Positions 20,512 to 37,420 of a stretch of 64,000 nt of DNA are shown here, piece after piece; within the stretch, counting starts at the first letter, position 1; every line of letters starts with the position of its first letter. The notes under the pieces were generated by a model. The model ran no database searches. It was not told the origin of the DNA and worked only from the letters and a program-made list of their open reading frames with translations. A program made the translations under genes and the position numbers. This DNA comes from Macquaria australasica (Eukaryota > Chordata > Actinopteri > Centrarchiformes > Percichthyidae): positions 682,001-746,000 of the forward strand of contig SEMN01000205.1 in the NCBI GenBank assembly GCA_005408345.1, given 5' to 3'.

Positions 20512-21098
20512 TTTAGCAGCAGATGTAGTATTATCAGTAATATTAGCTGCAGCTAGTACTAGCAGTATCATTAATAGTACACGTAGCAAGTCCCAGTGGT
20601 AGCATCATTATCATTATCAGCTGCATCAGAAGTACAGCAGTAGCAGTACAGTTAGAGGAAGTGATAGTACTAGTATTAGTGCTACTGGAAGTAACAGTAA
20701 TAGAAGCAACTAGTAGTAGCAGTCGCAGCAGCAGCAGCTAGGAGCATAAACGGTAGTAGTACTGGTCATAGTAGTAATAGAAGTAGCAGTATTAGTCGTG
20801 GTGTGGTAGATGTGATAGAACTAATAGCAGTTGTAGTAATAATAGCCGAATCAGCAGCAGCAGCAGCAGTAGCAGTAGAAGGATAGTCATAGCAGTAGTA
20901 CAATCAGGCGTAGTAGTAGTAATAGTACTTGTAGGATTAGCAGTAGTTGTATAATACTAGAATCATAGCAGAGCAGTAGAGTTAGAAGCAGTCACATTAG
21001 TAGTAGTGATAGTAATGGTTGTAAACATAGCAGTAGTACAGTAGTTGTATTATCACAGCAGCAGAAGTAGTAGTAGCATCAGTAGTCATAGCAGTGCA
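20512..21098. repeat. Degenerate (AGY)n trinucleotide array, about 590 bp
   Basis: AGT, AGC and AGA triplets with ATT/AAT variants dominate for nearly 600 bp, e.g. 'agcagcagcagcagcagtag' (20854). The plus strand is rich in TAG in all frames in turn, so it does not encode protein. It looks like an old trinucleotide expansion that decayed by point mutation. Confidence 0.85.
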
Positions 21099-21744
21099 GC
21101 TCTGTGTGGACCCTCACCTCCACACCTCCCCTGCTGCTCTTTGACTACTGCTGGGCTCAATGTCATCCAAAGTATGGGGACTGACAGAGGTGTGAAGGGC
21201 TTGGCAGACCCCTTACTGGCTTTAATGGAGATGAATGTGTGTGTGTGGAGGGGCTAGGGAAGAAACTGAGTGTGGGTCACAAACAGATGGATAACATGCA
21301 AGTTACTGTGTGTGCCCAATGACATTAGTAGCTTTCTTTTATGTTTTTATGAAATAATCTGGATTTAATAGATATATGTCTCATATAACAGATATGGTAC
21401 AGAAATGGATCAGAAGTTGTCATTTTTGTACCCACTAAATCACTAAAAGAAGTTGCATGCACATGCGGCCAGGCTGTTTGACAATCGACTGTATATTATC
21501 TCCCTGTACCATCAGTTATTTGTATGCTGGTGTACATTAAATGCCTGTAATACTACGTGCTGTGCCTGGAGCAGATGACTGTATAAAGAAATCTGTAGGC
21601 GGGCTTAAAGTAGAAAAAAAACGTTGGAAACCTATTACACAGAGATCACTTTACATACGTTTACCTCATTATTTGTAGCATAAAAAGGTATCCTTTAAAA
21701 CAAACGTGTCAGAGGACATTTGTATGAAGTTGAGCTTTTTCTTA
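21099..21744. other. No gene recognised
   Basis: Unique-looking sequence between a trinucleotide array and a LINE relic. Nothing nameable. Confidence 0.55.
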
Positions 21745-22075
21745 ACTTTCCCTTGCAGTCCCGTGGCACTTACCTCTGTGTTAAGAAGTGCTTCAAATGG
21801 TTAGTCACGGGCCACATCAAAGCCAGCCTCTCCACCTTGTTGGACCCCTTCCACTGTTCATATTGTTCCAACCGGTGCACAGATGACGCCATATCATTTG
21901 GCCTTGATAATATTCTATACCACCTGGACAATAGGAGCATGTATGCCAGAATACTCTTCATTGACTTCAGTTAAGCCTTCAATACAATCATGCCACAGAG
22001 GCTGACAGTGAAGCTCTCCATGCTCTGTCTCAACACCTCCCTCTGCAACTGGATTCACCAGGTATCAGTTACCTG
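21745..22075 (+). pseudogene. LINE reverse transcriptase fragment, inactivated
   Basis: The frame reads KCFKWLVTGHIKASLSTLLD, then NRCTDDAISFGLDNILYHL and ARILFIDFS, then a TAA stop (21972-21974) followed in the same frame by AFNT and LNTSLCNWI. This is the palm/fingers part of a fish non-LTR reverse transcriptase. FIDFSxAFNT is motif A, and its first aspartate is kept. Besides the nonsense codon there is a frameshift near 21783: PVALTSV lies in another frame from KKCFKWL. The fragment ends near 22075, before the catalytic motif containing two adjacent aspartates. The clade is close to the jockey superfamily. It is a dead relic, unrelated by position to the LINE end at 10.9 kb but possibly of the same family. 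Confidence 0.85.
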
Positions 22076-22119
22076 GTGTAGAAACTGTAGTGAGACCATA
22101 AGGCCCTACAGTGAATAGT

Positions 22120-24002
<1,883 letters not shown>

Positions 24003-24099
24003 TACCAAAAGTCAATGTTGGTTAGCTTTTGGGAAAGATCATGATCATGGTTAAAAGAAACCAAGTCATTTTTGTGCCTGAACCTAACTAAATGTTACA
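24003..24099 (+). repeat. Relic of 'gggaaagatcatg' family repeat
   Basis: 'gggaaagatcatgatcatgg' (24034) and 'aagtcatttttgtgcctgaa' (24063) are variants of a fish repeat in which 'gaaaagatcatggttaggttt' style blocks recur. Related traces lie at 39718 and 47785. Confidence 0.4.
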
Positions 24100-24561
24100 G
24101 CTGGTGCTAGCAGGGAAACAAGGAACATGGGTAATAGGGCACAAATGCAGACGCCTGAGGCAGAGCTGATACAGTTCAGTGATTTATTTACAAAAGGTAC
24201 GAGGCTTACGGGATGGTGAGGCAGGCAAAGGTCAAAACCAAAGAAGGCAGTCCAAACAGGCAAATAAGTCCGACAAGGAGCAGGCAAGAATCAAAAGTCC
24301 AACAAACCAGCAAAGTCCAGAACAGGCAGGTAACAGGTAGAACACATGACAGGAAACAAAGGCTAGAAAACAAGACATGTAGCACACAGCAACTTCACCT
24401 GATCTGACAGGGAACAATGAAGTGAACTGGTATATGTAAAGAAGGCTGATAGGGGATGAGGTGCAGGCGGAAGCTCAGGTGACTGCAGGGCTGATGAGAA
24501 GTGGGAACAGGTGTGTGGATGGGTGGGGTAGTCAGGTGATGAGGAAAGGAGGGAAAGTCCA
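24100..24561. repeat. Teleost interspersed repeat running into the assembly gap
   Basis: Blocks 'gggcacaaatgcagacgcct' (24138), 'cagtgatttatttacaaaag' (24177), 'gtccaacaaaccagcaaagt' (24298) and 'aactggtatatgtaaagaag' (24425) follow the same plan as the repeat at 12125. It stops at the Ns, so its right end is unknown. Such multi-copy sequence is a plausible cause of the gap. Confidence 0.6.
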
Positions 24562-25081
24562 NNNNNNNNNNNNNNNNNNNNNNNNNNNNNNNNNNNNNNN
24601 NNNNNNNNNNNNNNNNNNNNNNNNNNNNNNNNNNNNNNNNNNNNNNNNNNNNNNNNNNNNNNNNNNNNNNNNNNNNNNNNNNNNNNNNNNNNNNNNNNNN
24701 NNNNNNNNNNNNNNNNNNNNNNNNNNNNNNNNNNNNNNNNNNNNNNNNNNNNNNNNNNNNNNNNNNNNNNNNNNNNNNNNNNNNNNNNNNNNNNNNNNNN
24801 NNNNNNNNNNNNNNNNNNNNNNNNNNNNNNNNNNNNNNNNNNNNNNNNNNNNNNNNNNNNNNNNNNNNNNNNNNNNNNNNNNNNNNNNNNNNNNNNNNNN
24901 NNNNNNNNNNNNNNNNNNNNNNNNNNNNNNNNNNNNNNNNNNNNNNNNNNNNNNNNNNNNNNNNNNNNNNNNNNNNNNNNNNNNNNNNNNNNNNNNNNNN
25001 NNNNNNNNNNNNNNNNNNNNNNNNNNNNNNNNNNNNNNNNNNNNNNNNNNNNNNNNNNNNNNNNNNNNNNNNNNNNNNNNN
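24562..25081. other. Assembly gap, 520 Ns
   Basis: Unknown sequence. Long open frames crossing 24363-25141 on both strands are artefacts of Ns. Confidence 1.
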
Positions 25082-25118
25082 TTTTGGAAGGCAAAGACAA
25101 ATGACATCGTCCTTGACT

Positions 25119-25154
25119 GTTTTCTGATCTGATGGAGGCATCAGATCAGAAAAC
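25119..25154. repeat. Perfect hairpin, 16-bp arms and 4-base loop
   Basis: GTTTTCTGATCTGATG, loop GAGG, then CATCAGATCAGAAAAC: all 16 pairs match. It lies 38 bases after the assembly gap. It may be a natural palindrome or an assembly artefact at a contig end. Confidence 0.97.
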
Positions 25155-26054
25155 GTTTCTATGTGTCACTCTAAAGGGCAGTTACAAATTTAATTTAATT
25201 TAGAGGACTTGTTGGTTTCTGGCCATGAGCCTTTATGTTGTGGAAGCAGATTCGTATTAGATGTTGTTTGTTTGGTCTATCAAGCATTTTGTGACAGATT
25301 TGATGAGTAGAGGTAAATCATTAACACTCCTCCCATCTACAAATCATTAATAGTATCGCAGATGTGAATGTTAGTAACACTTATTGAAAATAGCATCATA
25401 TTTTTTTTCTTATTCAATACAAAAATAAAAATATTTTTGGGTGTTTGACTTTTTGAAATTATGGAAAATAAGCTAACAAGTTGAAAATGTTGGCTTTTCA
25501 TCTTTTTCATTTCAATGTACTAGACTATATTCTTAATAATTCTATTAACAATTCTATAATAATTCTAACAGTTTCCAGGTTTCTGATTGTCCTCAACACC
25601 TAAGCCACTAAGACACAGGTTTCTGAAACCAGAATATGCTGTTTAACTGGGGAAACACATACTGTATTTGTGTTTAATTTGAATCTTAACAAAACAGGTG
25701 GAGCACAGGTGAAAACTGGATTATAAAAATATATCCAAATGTAAACACTGTTGTCTAACTGTATTTTGAGGGCGCTCATTTCCAACCATAAATGCTGACT
25801 ACTGGCAGAAGAAGAACATAACATTATTTGGCTGCATGAGGACATTTACCAAGTTTGTGTAAATAATTCTTAATGCTGTTTTACGGGCTTTGCCTCCCCA
25901 CTGAGACAAATCCTTTGGAGAAACAGTGGAGTGTGTTAAGGATTACCGTAACTACTTGAATTGAGTGACACTGCTCAATTATGAAATGACTGGAAACACA
26001 ATTTAATTTGCCTAGTTTTGATTTGCATACATTGTAGTCTGTATAAAACATCTA
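25155..26054. other. No gene recognised
   Basis: AT-rich sequence with no coding or repeat signal that I can name. Confidence 0.6.
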
Positions 26055-26170
26055 TCCATTCATTCATATTCTGCTTACCCTGTTCAGGGTACCAGGGGGC
26101 TAAAACCTATCCCAGCATGCACTGCGGTATGAGGCAGAATACACCCTGGACAGGCTGCCGGACTACCCTT
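26055..26170 (+). repeat. Short teleost interspersed repeat ('catccattcattcat' type)
   Basis: 'ccattcattcatattctgct' (26057), 'cctatcccagcatgcactgc' (26106) and 'acaccctggacaggctgccg' (26141) follow the order of a very common fish repeat whose consensus I recall with 'cctatcccagctgaca' and 'acaccctggacaggtcgcc'. Only this 115-bp part is present. Confidence 0.65.
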
Positions 26171-26924
26171 AATGACCCACAGCACAATTATTAGAACCTC
26201 AGCGTCAGGATTTAGAGCATGCATCCACTCTTGCAGACAATAGTGACCCTGGTGTTGATAAAAACATCACTATGTCCTTGTCAGCATCTGTCACAGCTGG
26301 TAAACACAGTGAGACCTGTCAGATGATGAGCCCACATTATTGGTGCTTTGAAAAAGTGATTGCACTTTGATGCGTGGGGAGGTTAGGGGGATGGGTGGTG
26401 CCAAGTGGCTCAGCACCATTATTTAGCACTACATTACCTCCCACCCCATCCCTATTAGCAGGTACAGATGGTGCTCCTCGTGCCACTTGAAGGTGCTCAC
26501 AGCTGGCAAACCTGAACTACGTCTGGACTTTGGCCATTCACATAGCAGACCAGATGGAAGGTGGGTCTATCAGTGTATGTGAGTGTACAAGCATGATCAT
26601 ACACACACCCATATAGGCATATACGTGTGTTGAACATTGTTACATTGAAGGGGTGTTAGCTGATATACTGGGAGAATAAATTTAAATACAGCAGTTTAGA
26701 TATATAATATCATAATTTTGCACATGATTGTCTGGTTCAATTTGAGTATGCATTGTAGGACTACAGTTCTTTTTCATAATGGCTTCTTAGCCCTGGTGGT
26801 GAGACTGTGGTTACTCACTCGCTCAGTTGATTGAAATCAATGCCAATGGCTGATGTGTTTGCCCCTTGTGGTTGTGGAGGTATGTTTAACCCTTGTTTTT
26901 CTTATACAAACTGACATGACTGCC
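26171..26924. other. No gene; possible conserved non-coding stretch
   Basis: 26280-26540 is free of recognised repeats and of balanced composition, with 'gcaccattatttagcactac' at 26413. It is a weak candidate for regulatory DNA. Confidence 0.2.
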
Positions 26925-27012
26925 TGGCTATACTAGCGGCATGGCTCTAGGGAATGTTGGTTGGTTGGTTGGTCCTCGACTTTGGTCCAGACTAATATAT
27001 CTCAACAACAAC
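26925..27012 (-). repeat. Interspersed repeat family A, copy 4 (end fragment)
   Basis: 'actagcggcatggctctagg' (26932) and 'actttggtccagactaatat' (26979) are the reverse of the distal end of family A, as in the copy at 36980. (GGTT)n at 26957-26972 replaces the GACC-type variable tract. Confidence 0.7.
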
Positions 27013-28734
27013 AACAAAACAGAGCTGGAAATACCTTATGTGATGTCACTTCATCTACCCTGAGGCAGGAATAACAAAAACACTGTTATAGGCAAAAAGG
27101 AAATATGCACATAAAAGCAGGGTACATCCCTAAAGCCCCCTAAGGCCCCTTTACCTTTTTGTTTTTGTTTTGACCATGTAAAGGGGTTTTGAATGTGGAT
27201 TGTGATATATGAATTACAGGCTTTCTAATGGATCAGCTGATTTTAGCCACATACAGTACCTTATGCCAGCAGTGTCCTGGATTTCACTTCACGTCTGAGA
27301 CCTTTGATCAGTGTCTACCCTTTCTCTCACTCCTCGCCTTTCCTCTCAGCTGAACGTCTATTGTCTATTGACAAGTAAAGGCACACATGATGAATGCGAG
27401 GCACTGCAGGATTCCTTTTCCCATAAACAAATAATTATACGATACATTGCTGATGATGACCTCGCCTCAGTTACAGCTCCTGGGCACTAGGTCTGGCCTG
27501 TCCCTTGTCTGCCTGAGGTACAGCTGGCCTTCCCTGTCAAGCCTGCCAAGCCACTGTCTCCAGGCAACGGGCTCAGAGGCCACCTGTCATTTTGGATCAA
27601 TGGACACACCTGCACACCCACCTGTCCACAGTGAGACGAGAGGGAAAAGAGAGAGAGAGAGAGAGAGAGAGGGACTCATCCTGGGTGGTTGATGACCTGA
27701 TTCTGAATAAATGGATGGGTCTGAGCTGCCTGATTTAGAGAGACGTGATTGAGGTTGACAGACCTGAGAGAGGCTTGTGTGCTATGAATGTTTGGGTAAT
27801 AATGACTGATACCCCTTTTGTCTGCCTGTGTTTCGCACTGAGTCGATACATATAACTTGCCTCTGCAGAGATGATTGTTAGGCTGTTTGCAAACTTTCTC
27901 ATCTCTTTCTCATATAACTATTCATCACAAAAATCCTCATCTGCGCTTTTCAGCTTCACCACCTGCCTTTCTCCCACAGAAGCTCAGACTCTGTTCTGAT
28001 TAACCACTTTAACAATGACTGGACTCGGGCAGAAGCTTTCAGTGCGTCATAACTATTAGTTCCATCTGGATTCATCCAGTGAATGACAGACGACTGACAG
28101 CTCGTGTTCATCGTAAAAGACTGGAAACACTTAATTTCTCTTAATACTGACAATTAATTCTTATCAGTCCAGGAGTTGTCTCATTCGTGAATGCATCAGT
28201 GACCTCTGTGTAGACCAGAGTCATTTTACTTTGTGCCCTGGATAGATGCTGTGTGAGTGCCGGGCCTCAGGGACCATGACAGGAAAAATCATCGTCTTAA
28301 GCTATCTATTGTACGTTTAATATGACAAAGCTTGATGTCTAAACCCTGAATTATTTCTTACTATGGTCTAAGGAAATTACACAAGACATGCTAGTCACAG
28401 GATTAGAAAGTTATATAAGTTATATATTTACACGTTCACATGTGGAAATGTATGTATTGTACTGGGGTTTCATCTTTAATATTTTTGCCTGTACTTTAGT
28501 ACTAATATGGCAAATAAAACAGAACAGGCTTAGCATCTGAATGCTGGCATTGGAGGAGGTTTTTCCAGCTCACTAACTGTCTATTTTCAAGGGCCCTCCC
28601 TGCTTGGATGCACCATTTCCTACTCCCACAAATGACATTCATATATGCTGCTAATTTGAAAATGTGATTTCGGTTCACTGGCAACATTTAACTCCAATAC
28701 AGGAAGTAGTTTTTTTTATAGCACAGAGAAAGGG
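27013..28734. other. No gene; (GA)12 at 27649-27672
   Basis: Unique-looking sequence. The GA tract lies within a short open frame (27447-27692) that shows no domain. Nothing else recognised. Confidence 0.6.
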
Positions 28735-28930
28735 TGTAGCGGTCAGGGACCCACTGCCGAGACTACTGTCTTTTTCTAACTTTAACCAAAAGGTTTAGTT
28801 GCCTAAACTTAATCATTATTAACTATACCGTAATGGCCATGACCACAACCTTTCCATAACATAAGTCCTTACGTGCTTTTAGTTGTCTAATTATAACCAT
28901 ACTGTAAATACCGTCCTTAATCATGTCACA
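28735..28930 (+). repeat. Relic of 'cctaaacttaatca' family repeat
   Basis: 'ggtttagttgcctaaactta' (28791), 'ccgtaatggccatgaccaca' (28829) and 'tccttacgtgcttttagttg' (28866) resemble a fish repeat in which 'gttgcctaaacttaaccaa' recurs. Reverse-oriented traces lie at 19395. Confidence 0.45.
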
Positions 28931-29208
28931 AGCTGAATTTGTAAGGAAATCAAATGAAGCCATTAACATTTTGTAGATATGTTCAGTATGAGCATCAATA
29001 CAGACATATCTTCAGTAAGTGTTGCAGGGAGCATTGTGCAGATTAATATGACAGTAAGTGAATTTGGTGTCTTATTGTCCCATGTTTGTATTTCTTAACT
29101 TCATTGGTTTTAGAACATCATCTATGTTGATTAATGTGAATTTTCCTTATAAATCAAGAAAATTATATAATATTAACATTTTGTTGATGTGTGGATAAAA
29201 CAAAACTA

Positions 29209-29565
29209 AGAGTCTACAGCCAAGCTAGTGAGGCTGTACTTAGGCACAGCAGTGCTTTGAGCTAAATGCTAACATCAGCACAGCAACATGCTCTTATCAT
29301 GATAGCATGCTAACATTTGCTAATTAGCACTAAACGCAAAGCACTGTACAGCCGAGGATGATGGAGCGTCTTTAGTTTTGCAGCTATTTGGTAATAAACC
29401 AAATTTTGATCTGATGATGGTGCTAGACAAAAAAAATCAGGGGATCACCAAAGTCATTAGGATTCATCCTTTGTGGAGTCAATTATGAATGCCTGTAGAA
29501 AGTTTCATGACAATCTATACAATATTTGTTAACATATTTCACTTTGGACCAAAGTTTATTAGATA
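29209..29565 (+). repeat. Interspersed repeat family A, copy 2
   Basis: Head 'agagtctacagccaagctag' (29210), 'gctaaatgctaacatcagca' (29261), 'aatcaggggatcaccaaagt' (29434) and 'ggattcatcctttgtgg' (29459) align block by block with copy 1 at 2197. It is shorter by internal deletions and decays after 29550. Confidence 0.75.
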
Positions 29566-30047
29566 TTAGCCATATCTAGATCCTGCTACATCCTGGGCAG
29601 TACGTAATACTTTACGTAATACAAAAAAGCTATACATGAATATAATACTCAGTAAAAACTGCTGCTCTGTCTCACTAGCTATGTGCAGACCTCTCTTTAC
29701 TTACTCATTACAGTATTTCTTGCATTTCTTCCTTCTCACACACATTCTCTTTTATACAAATGTCAATTTCTCAACCACACTGCCAGCTCATTATTATTCT
29801 TTCTACAGATTCACTCCTTAATCTATACACAGCCAAATCATAACATCTACTACTGTATAGCACATCTTTAACTTTGCATCATGTTTCAACTACACATACT
29901 GTATGTGTATTAGAATACAGAAATTATCATCAAGTAGATTGATTATCAGAATATTGTTGTGTGCTAAGACTTATCTCAAATCAGGTGCCTCCTCAGCTAC
30001 ACCGCTGCGCTGAGGTCGGTGCCAGGGTTCGATATGTGTGCAGCATC
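29566..30047. other. No gene recognised
   Basis: AT-rich DNA. GGGTTCGAT at 30026 recalls a tRNA B box, but no cloverleaf can be formed around it. Confidence 0.6.
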
Positions 30048-33954
<3,907 letters not shown>

Positions 33955-34370
33955 CATGCCATTATTCCGAAACCCTGATAGTCTGAAAAACGTGCCATTG
34001 GATCGAAAGCCCATTTGTCCGTCAGCCCGTTATCCCGAAACAAACGTCCATTGCTCCGAAGGCCCATTGCGCTGACTCTCCCTGCAGTTGTTAGTTCAGT
34101 GACTGCTGGCCCTGTCCATGGTGCTGAATCAGTGGGGGATAGGATATTTTTCTGGCTTTACAACAAACGACTTTTCAAGAAATTTTACTGTCGCAGACAA
34201 ATTTCCAACGTCGGAACAAAATCATGAGAGTTTTACCTCAGCTGGTGCGCATCCATGTCACACCAGTCGTTAGATGTAGGCTGATCATGTACAGTAATGA
34301 AGGAAACAAGCTTTCCTGTGATCCGTGGTAAGCCAGCAAGTTAGCAAAAAGTTTGAATGGGTAACTGACC
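33955..34370. repeat. Repeat with CCATT...CCGAA degenerate motif array
   Basis: 33957-34070 strings together CCATTATTCCGAAA, CCATTGGATCGAAA, CCCATTTGTCCG, CCCGTTATCCCGAAA and CCATTGCTCCGAAG at spacings of about 20-34 bp. I recall this 'cattattccgaaa' style from fish repeats of unknown class. Sequence to about 34370 probably belongs to it, but that boundary is a guess. Its direct neighbour is the hAT-like element at 34416. Confidence 0.5.
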
Positions 34371-34415
34371 TATTCAGCTGGTTGAGCGGTCATGTGACGG
34401 AATGTTACAAGACGT

Positions 34416-35178
34416 TAGGGCTGGGTGAAACGGCTAAAAAGTAAAATCATGATTCTTTTCAAGCTCTGTGATGATGCCGAATTTTGATAAAAAATTCTTT
34501 CCTGCAAAATCTAGCAAGAGTGAAACTTGTTTCGTGTGCAAGACATGTGAGCGTTATGCATATTCAAAAATGTATGTTTTTACAGATATAGAATGTGAGT
34601 AACTAATGCCTCAACTAAGTAGAGCACGGACATCAAGTTCAATAATCAGTTTATGCACAGAGCAAAAAAAAAAAGAAGAACTAATTCATCTGCTCCTGCT
34701 GTTTGTGTTTCTTGACATCAGCCTGATATCTGCAGACAGCTGCAGCTTTGGCTACCCAGTAGGGACCATACCATAGTCTGTGGTAGAGACAGACTGAACA
34801 GAATAGAAACAACACATTGTTAAGTTGACCCACGTGGCTTCACCTCTCACAACCAGACATAATATCTTGTTAACAAACACAAACCGACAGCTCAGAGTAG
34901 TGTGTAGTCTTTTTTCAGTCTGTCCCTCTCACAGATGCAACCGTTCGATTCACTACGAGACAGCCAGAACCAGCTAGACACCTGGAGTTACGACAGTCCC
35001 GTATCCGTATATATTGCTATTCTGTTGCAGCTAATGTAGGTGGCTATTATCTATGTTACCTTTTGACAGAGTTTAACCTGCATGTTGCAATAACTCTATT
35101 TTACCGATACCGATTTAGACAATGTGCAAAAACAAAAATTCTAATTAATCTAATTAATTTGATATATCGCCTAGCCCT
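34416..35178. mobile_element. hAT-like non-autonomous DNA transposon, about 760 bp
   Basis: The left end TAGGGCTGGGTGAAACGGCT and the right end (reverse complement AGGGCTAGGCGATATATCAA) are imperfect terminal inverted repeats of the 'agggctgggcgatat' type common in fish hAT miniature elements. No open frame with a transposase domain is seen. I do not find matching 8-bp duplicates (left CAAGACGT), so the element is old or one end is wrong. Confidence 0.55.
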
Positions 35179-36979
35179 GAAAGGGCTTTTGTTTGGAGCA
35201 AGAGAGGATAACCCCCAGGTGACACTGTGCGTGTTAAAACTGTTGTTGCCTATGCAAGCACTTACTTGAGTGAAGCTGGATTTAGTGATTTTGTTTGCAT
35301 GAAATCAAAGTATCCGTTCAGGCTGCAGCGCAACATACAAGCACGACCATCTCATTACATCATGTCATCATGTTGTGATCCAGGACTCTTAAGAAGTATA
35401 ACAGAGTTTGTAGATTAAAATGGTCTTTCATATTTCTTGGGAAGTTTAATATACTTTGCACATTGATTTTGAATTGTGGTTTCTGTTGGCCAGGACTACT
35501 GTGTGTTTGTGGTGTCTCAGTATACGATTACAAGTATTGGCTTCTCCATGGCTTTTATTTTCCATTTTTTAAGCTTTTAAAGCATTGAGGTATGGATTGT
35601 GCAATTATGGTATGGATTTGGTAAAAGAGGATGTAACTCAATTTCATGAGGAGGCACTTAACATTTTGTACATCGAGTATACCTTTTCGAGTATAACTTT
35701 TCTAAAACCCTTAGCTGCAACAGTGGTTGAATTTACAAGGTGCATATAAATCACTGTAAAACTGAGATCAAATCAAATTCTCTCAAACTACATACAATCA
35801 ATTAGACACCACAATTCCACAGATAAAACCCATGTCCATGAAATGTAATGTCAATGTGTCTGCTCCAACTGACACAAGTATGTAAGCTTTCATTTATCAA
35901 TAAGTAAATACCAATTCTATTTTTGTGGCTCTAAAAAGAAGGCATATGTGTATCAGGGTATTCTGTGTGTGTGTGAATGCCTGGGGAGAGTAAGCTTCAA
36001 AGGAGTTGACTTTGTCAGTAAATAACTCATGAACACACTAAATGGGTCGAGGATAGAGGAGTCACAATGGCAGTGTCCTTTATGAAAAATCCAGCAGCTA
36101 CAAGTGTGTGATTTTGATGCTGGAGGGAAAGACCTTGGAGGTTGCAGTATGAATCCCTCATGCCATACTTCACTAGTTTAGAGGAACGTTTAGTCAGGGA
36201 AATCTGCCTTCCCTTGTTTGAGATGAGTTGTATGGCTAAGCTGCAGCAGAGTATGAATAAAGTGGTATCAGTTTACCAACTTATGCTTAAATACATTTAG
36301 CAGACCAGAGTTAAATGGGGTATTCTGATCTACTAGACATGTACAGGCTTTAGACACAATAACAGGAATACCTAAAAATAGCCCTCCAATTAATCCAACC
36401 TTCGTGAGGATTATACTGTTACATTTTTGCTAAAGCTAATTGGAAAGATAATGATTTAACTGTGGTGGTGTTATGTTAGACTGTGTTACAGCGTATAGTC
36501 AGATTGTACAGTTACTGTACCAGTTACTTGTCAGATACTGTACAGTTTGGTTATTTTTGGATGTTAAGTTAACTCACACTACATTTTTCACACTGAGCGT
36601 AAACATGCAATCTCGGATTGGTTTTGTTAATTGACAATAATCCAGTAAGTCTTTATTCAAACAAGATGGCCCTGCCCTCAGACAAGTTGACAAAAAAGGG
36701 AAAGGATGCAATTCTACTTTGAATGGAAACTGCTCAAACTGCAGGACAGCCGACCAAACTTTTCTGTCTTGCCCAATCCATTGTCGTTGATTGTTCAGAC
36801 AATTCGTCACAAACCCCCTCAAACTAAACATCAAATGACATTTATTAGGATTTTGTCCCAATTCTAAAATAAGTCGAGGGAGACCAGTTCAGGGCTAAAA
36901 TCAGCTTGATCTGTGCAGTGTTTGCCCAGCATTTATACTTTTGGTATTTTGTTCAGCCCCTGTATATAGTTTTATTACC
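35179..36979. other. No gene recognised
   Basis: About 1.8 kb of unique-looking sequence. The open frame at 36574-36861 (minus) shows no recognisable domain. Confidence 0.6.
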
Positions 36980-37420
36980 TTTTTAGCCCCACTAGCAGCG
37001 TGGCTCTATGGATGGCAATGTCGGTCTGTCTGTTGGTCGGTCCACCACTTTGGTCCAGACTTAAATATCTCCACAACTATTGGATGGATTGCCATAGAAT
37101 TTGGTACAGATATCCATGTTCCTCACAGGATAAAGTGTAACAACTCTGGTGATCCCTTACCTTTCCATCTAGTGCCGTTAACAGGCCCAAATTATAATTT
37201 GCCAAATACTTTAGTTTATGACCCTATTCCTGCAAAACTAATGACATTCCCAGCAGCCTCAGCTGTACTTAGTGTTTAGCACTAATTAGCAAATGTGCAC
37301 GAAACATTATATCTGCTAAACATCAGCATCTTAGCATTGCCAGTGGGAGCATGATAGTTAACATTTAGCTCCATTGTGCCTAAGTACAGCCTCACAAAGC
37401 TGATAGTGTGGCTGTAGACT
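36980..37420 (-). repeat. Interspersed repeat family A, copy 3 (reverse)
   Basis: Reads in reverse relative to copy 1: distal end 'actagcagcgtggctctatg' (36991), 'actttggtccagacttaaat' (37047), 'attggatggattgccataga' (37079), 'tcagctgtacttagtgttta' (37259) and head 'tgtgcctaagtacagcctca' (37375). It is nearly full length, and a 112-codon open frame across it is incidental. Confidence 0.78.

Noticed and set aside
24363..25141. Open frames of up to 248 codons on both strands
   Set aside because: They run through the 520-N gap; the translated part is almost all X.
30010..30046. Possible tRNA or SINE B box (GGGTTCGAT)
   Set aside because: No A box at the right distance and no cloverleaf pairing.
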